The notes under the pieces are model-generated. The model ran no database searches. It was given only the letters and a program-made list of their open reading frames with translations, and was not told where the DNA came from. Of a stretch of 64,000 bases of DNA, positions 11,050-22,968 are shown piece by piece. Within the stretch, counting starts at the first letter, position 1. Each line of letters begins with the position of its first letter. A program made the translations under genes and the position numbers. Source of the stretch: Armigeres subalbatus (taxonomy: Eukaryota > Arthropoda > Insecta > Diptera > Culicidae); assembly GCF_024139115.2 (NCBI RefSeq), contig NC_085141.1, positions 404,181,612-404,245,611 on the forward strand, in the 5' to 3' direction.

Positions 11050-12530
11050 GCTGGGATATCCCCGGGGAACCTGTGAATGGGGACATTTAAATTTTAGCAC
11101 CAAAATCAGTCATTCGACGGCTCTTTTTTCATGGTTTTCGATCAGGAAGTGAAGTATGAATATAAAATAATCAATTGACGGTTCTGACCGCTTCCAGGAC
11201 CTACGGATTGGCCCGGGGGAACCTGTTGAAGGGGACATTTAAGTTTTACCACCAAAACCAGTCATTCGAAGGCTCTTTTTTCATGGTTTCCGATCAGGAT
11301 GCGAAGTATGAATATAAAATGGTCCAATGACGGCTCTGGCCGCTTCCAGGATCTACGGATTGGCCCCGGGGAACCTGTGGAAGGGGACATTTTAGTTTTA
11401 CCACCAAAACCAGTCGTTCGACGGCTCTTTTTTCATGGTTTTCGATCAGGAAGCGAAATATGAATATAAAATGGTCAATTGACGGTTCTGACCGCTTCCA
11501 AGACCTACGGATTGGCCCGGGGGAACCTGTGAAAGGGGACATTTAAGTTTAGCACCAGAACCAATCATTCGAAGGCTCTTTTTTCATGGTTTTCGATCAG
11601 GAAGCGAAGCATGAATATAAAATAATCCATTGACGGCTCTGACCGCTTTCAAGACCTACGGATTGGCCCCGGGGAACCTGTGGAAGGGGACATTTTAATT
11701 TTACCACAAAAACCAGTCCTTCCAGGGCTTTTTTTTTCATGGTTTTCGATCAGGAAGCGAAGTATGAATATAAAATGGTCCATTGACGGCTTGTACCATT
11801 TTCAGGACCTACGGATTGGCCGCGGGGAACCTGTGGAAGGGGACATCTTAGTTTTAGCACCAAAACCAGTCATTTGAAGGCTCTTTTCTCATGGTTTTCG
11901 ATCAGGAAGCGAAGCATGAATATAAAATAATCCATTGACGGCTCTGACCGCTTTCTGGACCTGTGGATTAGCTCCGGGGAAGCTGTGGAAGGGGACATTT
12001 TAGTTTTACCACCAAAACCAGTCATTCGACGACTCGTTTTTCATGGTTTTCGATCTGGAAGCGAAGTATGAATATAAAATGGTCCATTGACAATTCTGAC
12101 CGCTTCCAAGACCCACGGGTTGCTCCTGGAGAACCTGTGTAAGGGGACATTTTATTTTAAGCATCATAACCAGTCATTCGACGGCTCTTTTCGATTGGTG
12201 TGTGATGATTCATACAACGAGCAGTGTGACGATTCATACAAAAATTCTAGAGGTTTAATTCAAAAAGTGTCACGAAGGGGGGAGGGGTGGTTGAAAATCG
12301 CCGATTTTTGCGTAACGTACTTCATGGATCTTCCCTGATTAGGAATCGAGAAATGAATATAAAAGGGATCATTGAGGGCTCTGACCGCTTTTTGGACCTA
12401 CAGATTGGCCCAGGAAACCTGTGGAAGGGGACATTTTAGTTTTAGCACCAAAGCTAGTCGTACAACGACTTTTTTTATGGCTTTGGATCAGGAAGCGAAG
12501 TATGAAGTAGGCAGGTTCCCCGTGAGCTAT
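11050..12530 (+). repeat. Left-arm tandem array, ~152 bp unit, about nine copies
   Basis: Each unit contains AACCTGTGGAAGGGGACATT, CCAAAACCAGTCATTCGACG, TTTTTTCATGGTTTTCGATC and GAAGCGAAGTATGAATATAA in that order. The anchor GGGGACATT recurs near 11083, 11231, 11383, 11535, 11686, 11838, 11991 and 12428. The gap before the last copy is caused by the embedded MITE relic. Confidence 0.8.
12190..12345. mobile_element. MITE relic inside the foldback left arm
   Basis: A ~155 bp block breaks a tandem unit. It contains two GATTCATACAA words, a GGGGGGAGGGG run and TTTTTGCGTAACGTA, followed by a GGATCTTCC end. These match the plan of the element at 8803-8968 (CATACAAAAA words, G-rich run, GCGTTACGTAA), so it is probably the same family. 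Confidence 0.45.
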
Positions 12531-12559
12531 CCGTAGGACCAGTAAATGGTCAGATCCGT

Positions 12560-14050
12560 CAATGGTCCATTTCTTGTTCATACTTCACATTCTGAAATCC
12601 AAGAAAAAAGAGCCGTCCAATGATTGGTTTTTGTGCTAAAACTAAAATGTCCCTTTCCACAGTTCCCCGGGGGCAATCCGTAAGTCCTAGAAGCGGTCAG
12701 ATCCATTAATGCTCCAATTTATACTCATTCTTCGCTTTCTGATCAAAAATCACGAAAAAAAGCCGTCGAGTTATTGGTTTTGGTGCTGCAACTTAAATGT
12801 TTATTTCCACTGGTTTTCCGGGGGGAATCTGTAGTTCCTGAGAGCGGTCAGAGTCATCAATGGTCAATTTTATATTCATACTTTGCTTATATTGCTTACA
12901 CCAAAATCAATCATTCTACAGCTCTTCGTCGAATGATTGATTTTGGTATAAAAACTAAAATGTCCCCTTCCACAGGTTCCTCAGGGGCAACCAGTAGGTC
13001 CCGGCAGCGGTCAAAGCTTTCAATGGTCCTTTCATATTTATACTTTGCTTCCTGATCGAAAACCTATAAAAAGAGCCGTCTAATAACTGATTTTAGTGCT
13101 AAAACTAATATGTTCTCTTCCACAGGTTCCCCGGGGGCAATCCGTGGGTCGTGGAAGCGGTCAGAGCCGTCAATGGACTATTTTATTTTCGTACTTCGCT
13201 TCCTGATCGATAACCATGAATGAAGAGCTGTCGAATGGCTGGTTTTGGTGCTAAAACTAAAATGTCCCCTTCCACAGGTTCCAAGGGGCCAACCCGTAGA
13301 TCCTGGAATCGGCCAGAGCCGGCAATGGACCATTTCATATTCATACTTCGCTTCCTGATCGGAAACCATGAAATAAGAGCCTTCGAATTACTGGGTTTGG
13401 TGCTAAACATAAATGTCCCCTTCCACAGGTTCCTCCGGGCCAATCCGGAAGTCCTGGAAGCGGTCAGAACCGTCAATTGACCATTTTATATTCATACTTC
13501 GCTTCCTGATCGAAAACCACGAAAAAAGAGCCGTCGAACGACTGGTTTTGGTGGTAAAACTAAAATGTCCCCTTCCACAGGTTCCCCGGGGCCAATTCTT
13601 AGATCCCGGAAGCGGTCAGAGCCTACAATGGACCATTTTATATTCATACTTCGCTTCCTGATCGAAAACCATGAAAAAAAGAGCCGTCGAACGACTGGTT
13701 TTGGTGGTAAAACTAAAATGTCCCCTTCCACAGGTTCCCCGGGGCCAATCCGTAGATCCTGGAAGCGGCCAGAGCCGTCATTGGACCATTTTATATTCAT
13801 ACTTCGCTTCCTGATCGGAAACCATGAAAAAAGAGCCTTCGAATGACTGGTTTTGGTGCTAAAACTTAAATGTCCCCTTCAACAGGTTCCCCCGGGCCAA
13901 TCCGTAGGTCCTGGAAGCGGTCAGAACCGTCAATTGATTATTTTATATTCATACTTCGCTTCCTGATCGAAAACCATGAAAAAAGAGCCGTCGAATGACT
14001 GATTTTGGTGCTAAAATTTAAATGTCCCCATTCACAGGTTTCCCGGGGAC
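12560..14050 (-). repeat. Right-arm tandem array, ~152 bp unit, inverted to the left arm
   Basis: The same unit as the left arm, reverse-complemented: AATGTCCCCTTCCACAGGTT recurs near 12649, 12959, 13262, 13414, 13566, 13719, 13870 and 14022, with two more degenerate copies near 12798 and 13109. Unit similarity rises toward the outer end and falls toward the centre. Confidence 0.8.
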
Positions 14051-14562
14051 ATCCCAGCAACTCCAGGATCCGTTTATTCAATTGGTTTTTCATTCTTGAC
14101 ACATTAGAGGCCTTCTAGAATAAAATTATAGTGGACGACCTATGAAAAAGCGAGATTCAATGGAATTTGTGGCCTGATTCCTTTGATAAGTATCGATTGG
14201 AACCGATTATAAAGAAATGGCCATATCTCACTTGATTCTGGTCCGATTCCAAATCTCAATATATGGTTCCAATCAGCAAGAGCCCTACTTCATTTGTGAT
14301 TACTAATATTATTCAATTTTTAACCACAACTTCTCCTAATATTCACCTCAAATTTACGATTTTGAACCTACCTCCGAAAAACCCGGAATATCTCCGGAAT
14401 CCGGTGGCCATAGTCGGTTCCATGGACATACCGTCAAACTGGATTAATTTTCTAGTTCGGGCATGCCTGAATTGTCAAAATCCGATGAAAACTAAGATAG
14501 TTACAACACATCTAATTTTACCCAAAATTTGCCTATCCTAATTATTTTGTCCATCCCCTGTA

Positions 14563-15006
14563 CATACAAGCGCATATTTGTGCAAAGATAGGATGATCGA
14601 TTGTTAGCAACGGCAATGCAATGTCATAATGCGATAATCGCAATGCAAATGAACAAACATGTTCGATTCAAAGATAACTTAGGAAACTGGTAAGCCATTT
14701 TATGATAAACTGCAAATTGTTAATTATATGTTTATTATTAAATATGCGCCAAAATCAAAAGATTTCAATTTTAATTCAGGAAGTTTGAATGCACTTCAGT
14801 CTATGTTACAATAGAACTATTACTTTTTAGCTCCCGGATCTAAGATTCTTGCAATTATATTAATAATATGGTTGCACGAATATGTTATCCATAATGCCAC
14901 TGCCAGATAGTGGGAGTTAGATTGTAATAAAATAGCACAAATACCCTATTCCCGTCCGTAGCGTTTACTACTCTGGCGCATCTCAACCGAATGGCTTGGT
15001 ATTTGG
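14563..15006. repeat. Non-coding DNA with a ~110 bp dispersed repeat at 14829-14937
   Basis: The block starting AGCTCCCGGATCTAAGATTC and ending GTGGGAGTTAGATTGTAATA recurs at about 18889-18988. Its first 22 bases recur at 16061-16082. It includes a small palindrome around CCACTGCCAGATAGTGG. It has no coding capacity. Confidence 0.55.
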
Positions 15007-15008
15007 TA

Positions 15009-15221
15009 CCATTCTGACTCAAATCCCGAATATGACTCATATTCCGAACACTAACGTTTTAGCGCTCTAAACTAAAACTGTCATTGGTTTTCCGCACTGA
15101 GGATCAAGATAACAAACGAATTCAAACTCCTGTGGAGAAAATTACACGAATAAAGTTAAAATGGGCTTTTAAAAGCTAAAGTTCGGAATATGAGTCATGT
15201 TCGGAATTTGAGTCAAAACGG
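15009..15221. mobile_element. 213 bp TA-flanked MITE with GACTCAAATTCCGAA termini
   Basis: It begins CCATTCTGACTCAAATCCCG and ends with a matching inverted repeat (CGGAATTTGAGTCAAAACGG). TA lies at 15007-15008 and 15222-15223. Terminal repeats are about 45 bp and contain a repeated GACTCATATTCCGAA word. It has no coding capacity. Confidence 0.65.
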
Positions 15222-15223
15222 TA

Positions 15224-16060
15224 CATGGCTAGTATTTGTTGATTTCTAGTTGGCGCAACCGGGTTTTATCGACTCGCGCTTCTTTGTCGGACTCAACAAT
15301 ACGACTATCCCTTCTCTGCCAACTATTCCTGGTCACTCCAAATAACAGAAGGCGGAGATTCTGCCAAAGGTCCAAGGCTCGTATTCTTCCACCAGTGATG
15401 ACTCGATGCTCTGACTACCATTGGACAGAGGCACCTGTTTGTCCGTAGCCAGAGCAGAGATTCTTCTGTCTGTCGTAAAATCGCTAAATCGTGGTAAACG
15501 CACTCACCAGTATACACCCCCAGCAACAAACATATTGCACATCGATCACAGTAACTTATATATGCCCGAATTCTCTCACAATATGGTTACTGTAACAAGA
15601 TTGGCTCAACGTGTGCTGCTTCTAGTTATGGTAATTTTGTTCTAAACCAGTGACAAAAGTAATCGAATGAATTATCTTAAAATATGACTACATTCCTCAA
15701 TGCACCAGACTGTTCTACGTAGTTTACGTTGGGCGGTCGTGTCTTGTACATAACCCTTCAGATTTTTTATTCTCTTTATTTAAGTGATTTTTTAATGGGT
15801 TTTCTTTTTCTTCTTACTGACTTCACCCTTGAAAAGGCCAGGAATTTGTTTTCATATGGAGTGATCGTGTTTGCGGATCGGGATCTCCATTCTTAGTGTT
15901 GTATTTGATTGAAATTTTGTATCACGGTTCATACACTTCAAATATCCTTATGATATGTGGATGTAATCACGCGGGGCTTATTGTACACGACTATAGCTTC
16001 GGAATGCTTGCGTTCTTGAAATGGGCTGTAGGAGTTGCAATAGAGCTATCACCCTCTATA
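15224..16060. other. No recognised gene; dispersed repeat copy 2 at about 15648-15770
   Basis: The stretch at 15648-15770 carries ACGTAGTTTACGTTGGGCGG followed directly by TCGTGTCTTGTACATAACCC. It is the uninterrupted counterpart of the repeat split by a hairpin at 1447-1602. Frames on both strands near 15236-15645 lack any family resemblance. Confidence 0.45.
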
Positions 16061-16139
16061 GCTCCCGGATCTAAGATTCTTTTTTTTTTTTTTTTTTTTT
16101 TCATGTAACCCGTTGGCAGTCTCTCGACTCAAACTCTAC

Positions 16140-16480
16140 TCCGGGTCCATCCCTGTTATTCCCCACGGTAATTAAATTTGCTTCTATGAGCCTCTATTTT
16201 AGATCAATAACAGACGTTCCTAAGCCACGTTGCTCAAATGGTCACTGTTTTAGGCCTGATCCAAATAGTTTTATTAAATAGTCCCCTTCAATAACATGAT
16301 CACCGTTTTCACCATTATAACTATCACTCATCACTCCAACTTAACACTGTTGATCCGGTGATTAAATTTGCTTCTACGAGCCTCTATTTTTGATCATTAA
16401 CAGACGTTTCTAAGCTACGTTGCTCAAATGGTCACTGTTAAGGCCTGATTCAAATAGTTTTCTACAAAATAATCCCGGTA
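16140..16480 (+). repeat. ~190-bp-spaced direct duplication
   Basis: A block of about 125 bp (ATTAAATTTGCTTCTATGAG ... GGCCTGATCCAAATAGTTTT) at about 16170-16290 recurs at about 16358-16465 with few differences. Linking DNA between the copies differs. It lies just right of a T21 run at 16080-16101 and has no coding content. Confidence 0.65.
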
Positions 16481-17974
16481 GCATCACTTATTATCGTTTT
16501 CACCACTATCACTATCATAATTACTATTGTCCCTGTCATCACAAATATCTACAGTCATGAACACACACACAATGAATCGATCTTCAAAACAGCGCTGTTA
16601 TATATCATATAAGAACCGACACTTCTACTAGCTTTCATTGGACATGTACATGTACATTATTTCTAGTATAATTATAAAATAATTCCCACTTCTAGCACCT
16701 CAACTCAATATTGCATTTCATTCTTCATACTCACTGCGAACATGTTCCCATCCCAAATCAACTCTATCTTTTACCTAGCTTCTTCTGTCACTATGTCTAC
16801 ACCACCAATACCAACTTGTGTATTAACCTTTTCACTAACACTTGCATAACCACACAACATCACCATTTTCATATCAACAACCATTTTTTCACAATTTCAT
16901 CGAGATCAGCAATTATCACTACTATCCCTACTACAAAAAACTAGTCAGTCATTTTTTTTTTCTAAATTTGCAGTTTCCATCAAACAAGGAAGCTCAAAAA
17001 ATAATAAGCTTAAAATCTATCGCGAGAGTCAGTCTCATTGTAGATATGATGACAAAGAGAGAAAACTCGAATAGAAGTGCATTTTGAAACAATAATAACG
17101 CACTAGAGTTTGATAAATATGACTCGTTTAAAATTTATTTTGGAATCTATTTAGTCTATTTACCAGGCCACACTTCAGAACCGTGCGCCCAGCAATTATA
17201 GAAAATTCTCAACTTAACAACACCGAATACTGTTGCTATGGGCCTGTTGGTCTTCAAAAGCTTCGAAATCGCCTCCGAATAGAATTCAACAGGTAATAAT
17301 TTCACAGACATTTCTTGAGCTTCGAATTTTTGATAGGGTTAGGAAGTCTTATGGTAGATCTTTATGTCTATGGATCTACTGTTAATCTAGTCATAATTAT
17401 GTCGAATGTTTCGCACTGTGTCATTATTACTCTGTCTGTCTTAGTTATCTTATGTTTCCTACGTTATTCAGTTCAATTCTATACTCATTGTAGATTATGT
17501 TACGTTTTGATGTCAGTTCATTGTCTCTATTGCTAAAGGTCACCTCCTCTCAGGCAAGTATCCTAGTTCAAGCGTATAAGTAAATACCGCTTAAGAGTTA
17601 AGCAAACGTGAAAAAATGCAGAATGTCTTGATGATATTTTCTACTGGTTAATTCCTACCTAGCTATGTTTAAGCTTGGCTACGACTCATCATCATCAGGG
17701 AACGCCTCTGAAAAGTATTGCCGCATAGCAGAGATCATTATCACTGATGAAAAGGACCTCTACCTGTCTGCACCACCATTCAAGGCTCCAAGATACGATG
17801 TCCGTTGAATCACATGCACATGCGTAAAATCAGTGCATTAATGTCAGATTATATGTGACGTGGCATTAAACAAAAAATAGTCAACATGTGATATCACCAC
17901 GACAGGATATGTCTTTGGTTGCCATATCAGTGCTAATGGCGTAAGCCCACCCATCGCGGCAAGTTAACCTATCC
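16481..17974. other. No recognised gene
   Basis: AT-rich DNA with short open frames dominated by hydrophobic residues from T-rich sequence. A MITE-like or LTR origin cannot be shown. Confidence 0.3.
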
Positions 17975-18480
17975 GAGGGGAGGGAGAAATAATGTAAGAA
18001 AAATGCTTGAGAATATCATTTCAAGACCAAAGTCTCAAAACTACCCATACGCTTCTGCAAACAAAGACCCAAACGACGACCCGACGACCAACAGTTCTCC
18101 CATGCAAACCAACACCATCAACACGCACACGAGGGTCTCTGCTGTTGACAGTGCTGGTCCGCGCGAGAGCGCCACCAGACTCCCGAAATCGACACTCGAG
18201 CTCGAGTCCCCGCCCACAAAGACATGTCACTGTTCAAACGAATGTTGCCTTAATTGACTTCCCCATCCCGGGCACAGATTCTTTCCGAAGGATACTCAAT
18301 ATAAGTTCCACCAGGAAGCCAAGCACCAGAGATTGAGGAAAATCAGATAATCCAGCATCAGGCGTCTCGCGTCTGTTAGTTAAGCAGAGAAGATGTTATA
18401 GGTGATATTCTCAATACGGCCGTTCAGAATGGTTCAGCGGATGTGAATTATGGATCATTATTAGGTCTTGTAATTTTGAA
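17975..18480 (+). mobile_element. Possible LTR fragment after a polypurine tract
   Basis: A purine tract GAGGGGAGGGAG (17975-17986) is followed after a few bases by TGTAAGAAAAATGCTTGAG, the usual arrangement at the start of a 3' LTR. The following ~300 bp are GC-richer than their surroundings and contain CTCGAGCTCGAG and CCATCCCGGGCACAG. There is no second LTR or recognisable polyprotein nearby, so this is tentative. Confidence 0.25.
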
Positions 18481-19990
18481 CAAAACATTCTGAATACACG
18501 CGATAAACTATGAATATTATTATATCGGAGTTTTTAATTAGGATCGCGAATCAAGTAAAAATACTGATAAGTATAAGTTTGTAATTACTACCGACATTGT
18601 ATTTGTGATCAAAACTGACATTGTGTTTTTAGTTAAAACTCAAGTATACTAAATACGTAACGGAAAAAAGTAGTGTTATTTAAAAAAATATAATAATTTA
18701 CATTATAAATTCTGATTAATTTCAAGATACTGATCCAACATCACATCTTCAAGGGCTCCTCACAAGCTACACATTTCATTCAGGCACTTTAGAACGTCCA
18801 TGTAGTAACTTGTTCACACTTGAAATCTGCCTCGACCAAGTTGGCAGAACGCGCCCTTACCCTTTCTGAACCCAAGGGCAGGGAGCTCCCGGATCTAAGA
18901 TTCTTGCAATTATATAAAATCAAAATGGTTGCACGAACATTCTATCCATAATGCCACTGCCAGACAGTGGGAGTTAGATTGTAATAACACACACACAGGT
19001 ACAATCTTCAGTTCCATAAGGAACCATCAGAGGAAGCAAGCGGAAACGTGACATCCATCACTGGATAATATTTTCGCGTTCGTAAAAATCTTTCGATTCT
19101 TTTGCCAACACATTTGTTTATTCTTTCGTCATCACTTCTCATTTGAAATACTTTTTCACTAGGGGTTTGCCCTCCTGTCTCTTTCATGGTTATTCTCCCA
19201 GTAACCCACAACCGCCGCAGCGACACGCATTTATAAATTAAACTTAAATCACGTATTTTAAATAAAATTTATGAAAATTCAGGAAAATTTAAAAAAAAAC
19301 CGTCGATAGCTGCGATTTTATTTCTGCAAACGCCGCCAATAAACGTCACTGATATCGCCATAATACAAGTGAACAAATTTAATGTTATTTATTATTAATA
19401 TTTCCAATACATTGCCAAAGCAGGCGCTGAATGATATGTATAAGAAAAAAGTTATTAGCCAAATACATTCCAAAACTTATTCATTTCGTTAACTTAAGAA
19501 TATTATAGTTATGGGACAAACGAATGATCTCATACCAAAAAGCTATAAGACCATTCGTTTGTCCCATAACTTATATAATTATATTCAATTAGATAATAAA
19601 TTAAAAAATAAGTTCATTTTTTTAGCTCTGAGTGTTTCCTGAAAACGACTTGCATGAACAATCGAAATAAAACCAAAAATTATGAAAAATGCAGTTTTCG
19701 AGGGACACCCTAATCCAAAAAGCTTTAGAAATATAGAATTGTTTAGCAAAATGTACTAGAATAAGCTGCACTACAACTTAGTGGAACATTTTATAACAAT
19801 AAACTAAGAAATGAGAAGAAACTCAACTGGTCTACCTTATTCTTCGATAGCTCCACAATGAGAGTCTTACAACCTTTTAGTACTTCAATATTATTATTGT
19901 CTTTATTAACAAGGTGCAGAATAGGAAAAAAAAATAAATCATAAAAAAATTACATTTCATTTCGTTATATTTTTTAATTTTATGCATTGT
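18481..19990. other. AT-rich DNA with one dispersed repeat and one short hairpin
   Basis: The 110 bp repeat seen at 14829 recurs at 18889-18988, followed by a short CA run. A 72-codon minus-strand frame at 19008-19226 is basic and polar, but no family was recognised. Confidence 0.4.
19505..19575. repeat. Short inverted repeat with ATGGGACAAACGAATG arms
   Basis: TATAGTTATGGGACAAACGA at 19505 is mirrored by TCGTTTGTCCCATAACTTATA ending near 19575, giving arms of about 25 bp and a loop of about 18 bases. It could be a tiny MITE or a hairpin in a transcript; no further copy was noticed. Confidence 0.5.
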
Positions 19991-20113
19991 TCGGACCGGA
20001 AACGGTACCGAGGGAAGATATTTAATCTAATTGATTTTCAAACCTAGAAGTATCCGTTCTTGTTAACAGTTGCGAGTTCCGAAGAGAGTCCACTTAAGTT
20101 GCGGGTTTCGTCC

Positions 20114-22968
20114 TTATTTACGTGGTGGTTGCTTGTGTTTTATTGTCCAGTGGTGGCCGTTATATTTTGTTGAAAAGATGACAGTCCTTAAGGAAGTTGA
20201 TTGTTTGTTGCTCTCTAACTTTATCGTTTTGCAAGGCTGTGAAGGTGTTTGAAATGTCGTTCGTAGTGCGGGGTTCCTGATACAGCGGGCATGAGTTGAA
20301 GTTGTGTGGTTCACTGTTAGGCGGGTATTGCAATCTTCACAGTTTTTGGAGATTTTCACCATGCGGCGGACGTTCTACTGTCTTTTACAATCATTTGCCC
20401 ATGCTGTGTAAATTTGGTTCTTTACCCACAATTTGACGTCGTCAGCTGGAACGTTGCGACAGAGAAAGGGGCTTGTTCAGCCGTTGTTGACCAGGATGTC
20501 GGAGACTTAGTCTGCAATACTGCTACAGCTTCCGCCGAGAAGACGGAGCAAATGTCCATTAGCCGGTAGGAGGCGGATGGGTTGTCGCTGGAGTCATTTA
20601 AAATTCCCACTCTGCCTGTGGCCTTAGAGCCGTCCGTGCATCTTGTCGACGTTGATCGGTATCGAGCCTCGATGTGCTGGCTGAAGACTGAAGAGGCTCT
20701 GCACTTGCTACTTTACGTAAGTATGGTCGAGTCTCGACCAGGTGGTGGAGACTGGCGATTTTTGGTAGCTGTTGTTGGGTTGTATGTTGGGTTAAGCGGA
20801 AGGGAACAACACCGGATTTGGCGCACGCGAGCAGCAGGTGTAGATGGAAGGTGTCCCGAGAGCAGCCTAACGGCTCGGTCATAGACCAGGAGCGGGAGGG
20901 AGGGAGGGAGGGAGCGCTTGAGCTCGGGCATGTTTATCGACGTGAGCTCAAGTTTGTATAGTAGGCGGCTGGTTATTATCGCGTCGGCGACGCGAAGTCG
21001 GGTGCGTTTCCTCCTCGAAATAAGCTTGATCATGTTGATCCGGGATTTACAGGCGTTTCACAATGTTTTTTTTTTAATTCAGTCGGCGATCAATCGTACA
21101 CCAGGACAAAGATTCCCTTTGGCAGGTCTCTGAACATTTCCTCCATTGCTACAAGGAAAAGCGTGACGGCGAATACTGAGACTCTGGTCCTCCTTCACGG
21201 TTATGGATGTATGCGCTCTTAGCTGCACGTGGAAGCATCGTTCTAGTAGAAAATTCTTGATGAACTGAAAAAGGTTGCCGGATATCCCCCAGAGTGCTAG
21301 CTTTTGTAGGATTCGTGGTGTCCAGGTCCGGTTATAGGCCTTGGAGATGTCTACAAACACCACATTATTGGCGTGGTGCCCAGCATTCTTTGCTTCTTGG
21401 AATATGTGATCCAGTGAAGCCAGGAAGGTATTGGTGCCTTTTCCAGGTCGGAAGGCCTGTTGACGGTGATCTAAGTGTCCAGTGCTTTCTAGGTACTGCA
21501 TTAGCCTGCGGTTTGCCATGCGTTCTAGTAATTTGCACCTGACGTTGGTCAGCTCAATCGGGCGGTAACCATTTGCTGGAATTTTGCTGTAACCATTTGC
21601 TGTAACTCAGCTGGAATCGTCCCACTTTGCCACTCCTTGTTATGCGCCTCAATGAGGGCAGCTTTTCCGTCATGGGGGGGGGGATAGCTTCTTCAGCATC
21701 GGATATCCGAGGTTGTCGGGTCCGGCGGATTTCCCCTTTCCCCTATCTCAATGCAAACTCGAGCTCCTCAAGCGAAAAAGGCTGGTTGAGGCTTGCTTCG
21801 TCACCTGGAAGAACTCGGAAAATGAGAATTTCGGCTGAGGGGTTGGGGTGTTTCCTTTGGAAGTCTGCTGGATATTCTTGGTAGGAAGATAATCGGCCGA
21901 GGAGTCGGCTAGAGCGGCTTTTTGGTATCTTCGTTCGAAGGGTTCGTAGCTGCTGTTTATTCCTGTAGTTCTCATTCCATCTCCTGCTGGAAGCTGCTTC
22001 AGTCGGCTTGCTCGTAAAGCCAGCGCGGGCGTCGGAAAATCTTGGAGGTGAGTTGTTAAGCGCCACGAGGGTGGGTGCGTGGTCCATGCCCCTGGGATCA
22101 ACGTCCGTGGCCCAGAAGAGCCTTCCGGCGGCCGAGTTCGAAGCTAACGGGATATCTAAGGCAGATTCCACATACCCTCGGCGGAAGGTTGGAGTACGAC
22201 TAAGCTTGCTTCTGTAGCCGCGTTGAAGACGCTGTTATCGTGGGCGTTGTTAGTGCGATGTGGTAGACATTTGTGTCACCGAGTACAATCACCGGAGTTG
22301 GTTGTTTCTCGAAAATATTTACCAGCTTACTTTCTAGGTCCTTCTGTTTTCAGCTGGGTGTGTAAATCGAGGCAATGGTTATCGGGAACAGCTGTTCCAG
22401 TCTTACTGCTACTACCGGGAATTCGGCTTTCGCGGTGATTTCGGTTGATGGGACATCGCTTAGTACTCCAACCTCGGCTGATTGGTAGACGTTTTGGTTC
22501 ACTTTCACGAACTATTTGAATCGTCCACCTAGGGTGCGATCTATAGTTAGCAACGATATAATGGCTACAGGCTCCGAGGTCAAAACTAGCAGCTCCACGT
22601 CGTGCAGGTTATTGTAATGGTCGTTGACTTTCCACTGGAGGGCCAGTGTAGTGTGTCGAGTGCTATGTCATTGCAGCATGGATGACAGGCTATTCAGCGA
22701 GTAGAGTCTGGGACCCATAGTCGGCAGAGATGGGGGAGGTGACAGGGCAAAACTGTGACAAAAGCTGTGAGAGGTTCCCTAGAGCTCTTCCGGAAGCAAG
22801 CCCCTTACCTTAGTCGATTGCAGCTATCGTTGCTGGCTTGGCCTCGTGGCCAGAGGTTCCTCGCAGGCTAAGTGCTCTTTAGTTCTGCCGAAGTTGCAAA
22901 AGATTGGCTAGAAGCATCGTGAGCGATTGATCGGAATGTTACTTGCCTCTTCCATCACTATGGTGGTG
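20114..22968 (-). pseudogene. I-clade ORF2 pseudogene (endonuclease, reverse transcriptase, RNase H)
   Basis: In disjoint frames the minus strand shows an endonuclease piece with PITIASIYTPS and VIVLGDTN near 22400-22250. Next come a linker frame (22171-21743) and a reverse transcriptase piece with FRPGKGTNTFLASLDHIF and VVFVDISKAYNRTWTPRI (21519-21079). A C-terminal piece (21033-20713) contains YKLELTSINMPELKRS. An RNase H-like segment has SVFSAEAVAV (near 20530). A final C-x2-C...VNH zinc-type box lies at 20362-20114. Together these give the usual domain order. The catalytic YxDD region is lost or frameshifted. The product would have made cDNA at the insertion site; this copy cannot. Confidence 0.7.

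Larger units (their letters stand above)
10548..14560. mobile_element. 4,013 bp TA-flanked foldback DNA element
   Basis: The element begins CAGGGGATGGACAAAATAAT and ends with the exact reverse complement, with TA on each side (10546-10547 and 14561-14562). The outer ~500 bp form a highly similar inverted repeat. Inside, each arm continues as a tandem array of ~152 bp units in opposite orientation, so nearly the whole element folds back on itself about a centre near 12530. There is no transposase; the apparent frames (for example 93-102 codons) are unit repeats. Ends and TA target point to Tc1/mariner-type mobilisation in trans, which is an inference. The left arm carries a secondary insertion at about 12190-12345. 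Confidence 0.85.

Noticed and set aside
11294..13846. Frames of 60-102 codons repeating MSPSTGSPGPIRRSW-type and RKRSMNIKWS-type sequence
   Set aside because: They are translations of the ~152 bp tandem unit of the foldback element on both strands and end at unit lesions.
10548..14560. CRISPR-like array
   Set aside because: Units are about 152 bp with no short repeat/spacer structure, arrayed in two opposite orientations inside TIRs, in a eukaryotic context.
20582..20884. 100-codon plus frame opposite the I-clade ORF2
   Set aside because: The minus strand carries recognisable retroelement protein here; the plus frame is its shadow.
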